A stretch of DNA of 64,000 nucleotides from an uncultured Lachnospiraceae bacterium (lineage in GTDB: Bacteria; Bacillota; Clostridia; Lachnospirales; Lachnospiraceae): positions 62,001 through 126,000 of the forward strand of contig CAJTKK010000005.1 in NCBI GenBank assembly GCA_910576535.1, written 5' to 3'. Positions 62,561 to 64,000 of this stretch are shown one piece after another; positions within the stretch are counted from its first letter, which is position 1; every line of letters starts with the position of its first letter. Made by a program: the position numbers and the translations under genes. The notes beneath the pieces were generated by a model, which was given only the letters and a program-made list of their open reading frames with translations, made no database searches and was not told the origin of the DNA.

Positions 62561-64000
62561 TCAGCCGGCGCGCCGGCTCCCGGGCATCCTCTTTGTCTCC
62601 CGCAGCCTTCCTTCGTCCAGCATATCAAGGGATGCGGCAAGTTCCACCAGTTCTGTCTGAAGACAGAATAAATCCGCAGCCGTCGTAAAAAATTCCAATA
62701 TGACATTAAGGGCGATCGTCACTGCTATAGCCTCCATAGGAATCTTAAGCTGGACAAACAGTATGGTATAGCAAGTCAGCGCGCCGCCCGGGATGGGAGG
62801 CGCCGCCACTGCAAGCACAATCGCAATTAGAAAAGCAGTAGCCATCCATACCGGGGAAACTGTTACACCGTAAATTTCAGCCATACAAAACCCTACTGCC
62901 AAAAACATCGCTGAAACTCCCGGCATAAAAATAACCTGCCCCAAAGGAACGCCGAAATTGACGATCTTTTTGTCAATCCCGAGATCCTTTTCGCAGCATT
63001 CCATATTCGCCCCAAAAGCTGCAGAGGAAGATGCTGTTGTTAATGCAATAAAAAAGGTAGGAAACATCTTTTTCAATAAAATTCCTGCTTTTACCCTTCT
63101 TCTGACGCTCACCAGCACAAGGTATATTGCCATAATCACGATATCCCCAAGCAGCATGGCCGGCAACAGCTTATAAGTATGCAAAAATAAGGAAAAATCA
63201 CTTCCCATCATTAAATTCAAAACACTGCCAAAGACAAACAATGGCACAAAAGAGCTGACCGCTTCCATAATCAATTGCACGATATAATTCGACTGTTCCA
63301 CAAAAGCCGCCGCCGCCGTGGCCTTGCTGCCTAATAGCAGCATCGCTATTCCGATCATGACTGCGACAAAAATAATCTGCAAGGGATTCCCCTCCGTAAA
63401 AGGCGTAAAAAAGTTTCCCGGAACAATATCCAAAACCATCTGAAACAATTCGGAAAAATCAAAAGCCCCTCCCCCGCCTGACTTAAGAGAAAAAAAAGGC
63501 ATCATTACTATGCAAGCCGGTAAAGTCAGCAGGACGGACATAAGAAGAAAACGGCCGATCATCTTCTTCCCGACTCTTCCCATCGTAGCCGTATCCCCAA
63601 TGCTATAGATCCCCCATGCCACCGAAAGAAATATCATGGGCCCTGCGATAGCTGATAAAAGCCCCATAAAGCGGTTAAAAATGGGTCCTATGAAATCATT
63701 CACAAGGAAATTCTGCACAGCCGCCGGCAACAGACGGCATAAACCGCCGGCCAAAAAAGCCAGAACCACCGATAAGAACAGAGAAGTCATCTGGGAACGC
63801 TTTTTCTTCTTTGGGGTAAATATTATCAGGTTCACACCGTTTTTATATTGCCATACAGGCAAAACGCCCATGTTGGCAAGAAGCCCCCTCAATATCTCAC
63901 TCTCCGACCCATCTTCCATTGCAAAAGGGTCAAATCTCTCCCCTTCCAGGAAAAACTCTAACCGGATCCGGTGAAAGCGTCTTGAAAACTTTTTTGAAAA
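62561..64000 (-). CDS. Atypical dicarboxylate/amino acid:cation symporter (DAACS), 5' end outside window
   Basis: A GltP/DctA-type sodium symporter with about eight membrane segments plus re-entrant loops. Recognisable are PMIFLSVAWGIYSIGD (TM2-3), the first re-entrant loop TTASSSAAFGANMECCEKDLG, GVPLGQVIFMPG, and APPIPGGALTCYTILF. In the last helix the usual DRxxTMxNVxGD substrate site is replaced by NVILEFFTTAADLFCLQTE, so the substrate is probably unusual. The first ATG is at 63919, but it lacks a ribosome binding site and the frame is open to base 64000 with protein-like sequence (LEFFLEGERFDPFAMEDG). The protein probably starts beyond the window with an extra N-terminal soluble part. Confidence 0.75.
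   Translation of the reverse strand, partial: FSKKFSRRFHRIRLEFFLEGERFDPFAMEDGSESEILRGLLANMGVLPVWQYKNGVNLIIFTPKKKKRSQMTSLFLSVVLAFLAGGLCRLLPAAVQNFLVNDFIGPIFNRFMGLLSAIAGPMIFLSVAWGIYSIGDTATMGRVGKKMIGRFLLMSVLLTLPACIVMMPFFSLKSGGGGAFDFSELFQMVLDIVPGNFFTPFTEGNPLQIIFVAVMIGIAMLLLGSKATAAAAFVEQSNYIVQLIMEAVSSFVPLFVFGSVLNLMMGSDFSLFLHTYKLLPAMLLGDIVIMAIYLVLVSVRRRVKAGILLKKMFPTFFIALTTASSSAAFGANMECCEKDLGIDKKIVNFGVPLGQVIFMPGVSAMFLAVGFCMAEIYGVTVSPVWMATAFLIAIVLAVAAPPIPGGALTCYTILFVQLKIPMEAIAVTIALNVILEFFTTAADLFCLQTELVELAASLDMLDEGRLRETKRMPGSRRAG

Overview
This 64 kb window is a chromosome segment of a low-to-moderate GC Firmicute, most likely a member of the Lachnospiraceae or a close relative. The reasons are a sporulation-type SigH gene in the cysE-cysS-mrnC-rlmB-sigH neighbourhood, a cysteine T-box leader, dimeric-type glycyl-tRNA synthetase, a long single-chain clostridial PurL, a 1447-residue acyl-CoA dehydratase activase-like protein and consensus TTGACA/TATAAT promoters with GGAGG ribosome binding sites. 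No prophage, CRISPR array or intact insertion sequence is visible. Most genes lie on the minus strand, in housekeeping operons.

Layout. 1-5.1 kb: alaS (cut by the window edge), glyS, a lipoprotein, then era-yqzL-recO. 5.3-10.4 kb: an M16C metalloprotease and three poorly known genes: a 144-residue protein, a sigma-like protein without promoter-recognition regions, and a rhomboid-like membrane protein with a zinc ribbon. 10.8-15.2 kb: the activase-like protein on the plus strand. 15.3-19.0 kb: metA (acetyl-CoA type by its Glu111), ligA and a pseudouridine synthase. 19.1-21.3 kb: tRNA-Thr and a chemotaxis receptor. 21.3-26.4 kb: a TetR/RND pump operon with a clear promoter and operator; the pump carries a coiled-coil insert of about 430 residues. 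26.5-33.2 kb: a Cys T-box, cysE, cysS, mrnC, rlmB, a membrane-anchored SGNH hydrolase with SGN repeats, and sigH. 33.2-36.4 kb: hflX, a GNAT acetyltransferase and ispF. 36.6-38.7 kb (plus): a ComEC-like metallo-beta-lactamase-fold protein, an unknown protein, tRNA-Ala(CGC) and a small hydrophilic protein.

38.7-40.4 kb is a small AT-rich accessory patch: a Uma2-type nuclease, a ParB-like protein, a 32-codon reading frame and a decayed transposase-like fragment, ending at a tRNA-Val/tRNA-Met operon. 41-48.2 kb: argS, queH, carB and carA. 48.3-53.8 kb: a polytopic GtrII-like membrane protein, a structured intergenic region and purL. 53.9-57.0 kb: two M14-family (aspartoacylase-like) paralogues, one with degenerate metal ligands, a TetR regulator and an unknown protein. 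57.2-61.6 kb (plus): a 755-residue cyclic-nucleotide-binding-domain protein of unknown output, an OxlT-type MFS carrier behind a perfect palindrome, and a VanZ-family protein. 62-64 kb (minus): a stand-alone cNMP-binding domain protein and an atypical dicarboxylate/amino-acid symporter whose frame stays open to the window edge.

Candidates for undescribed biology are the SGN-repeat hydrolase, the 755-residue cNMP protein, the truncated sigma-like protein with its rhomboid-like neighbour, the coiled-coil RND pump, the paired M14 proteins and the structured RNA-like region at 49.8-49.96 kb. Functions rest on motif recognition by eye; no database search was possible.
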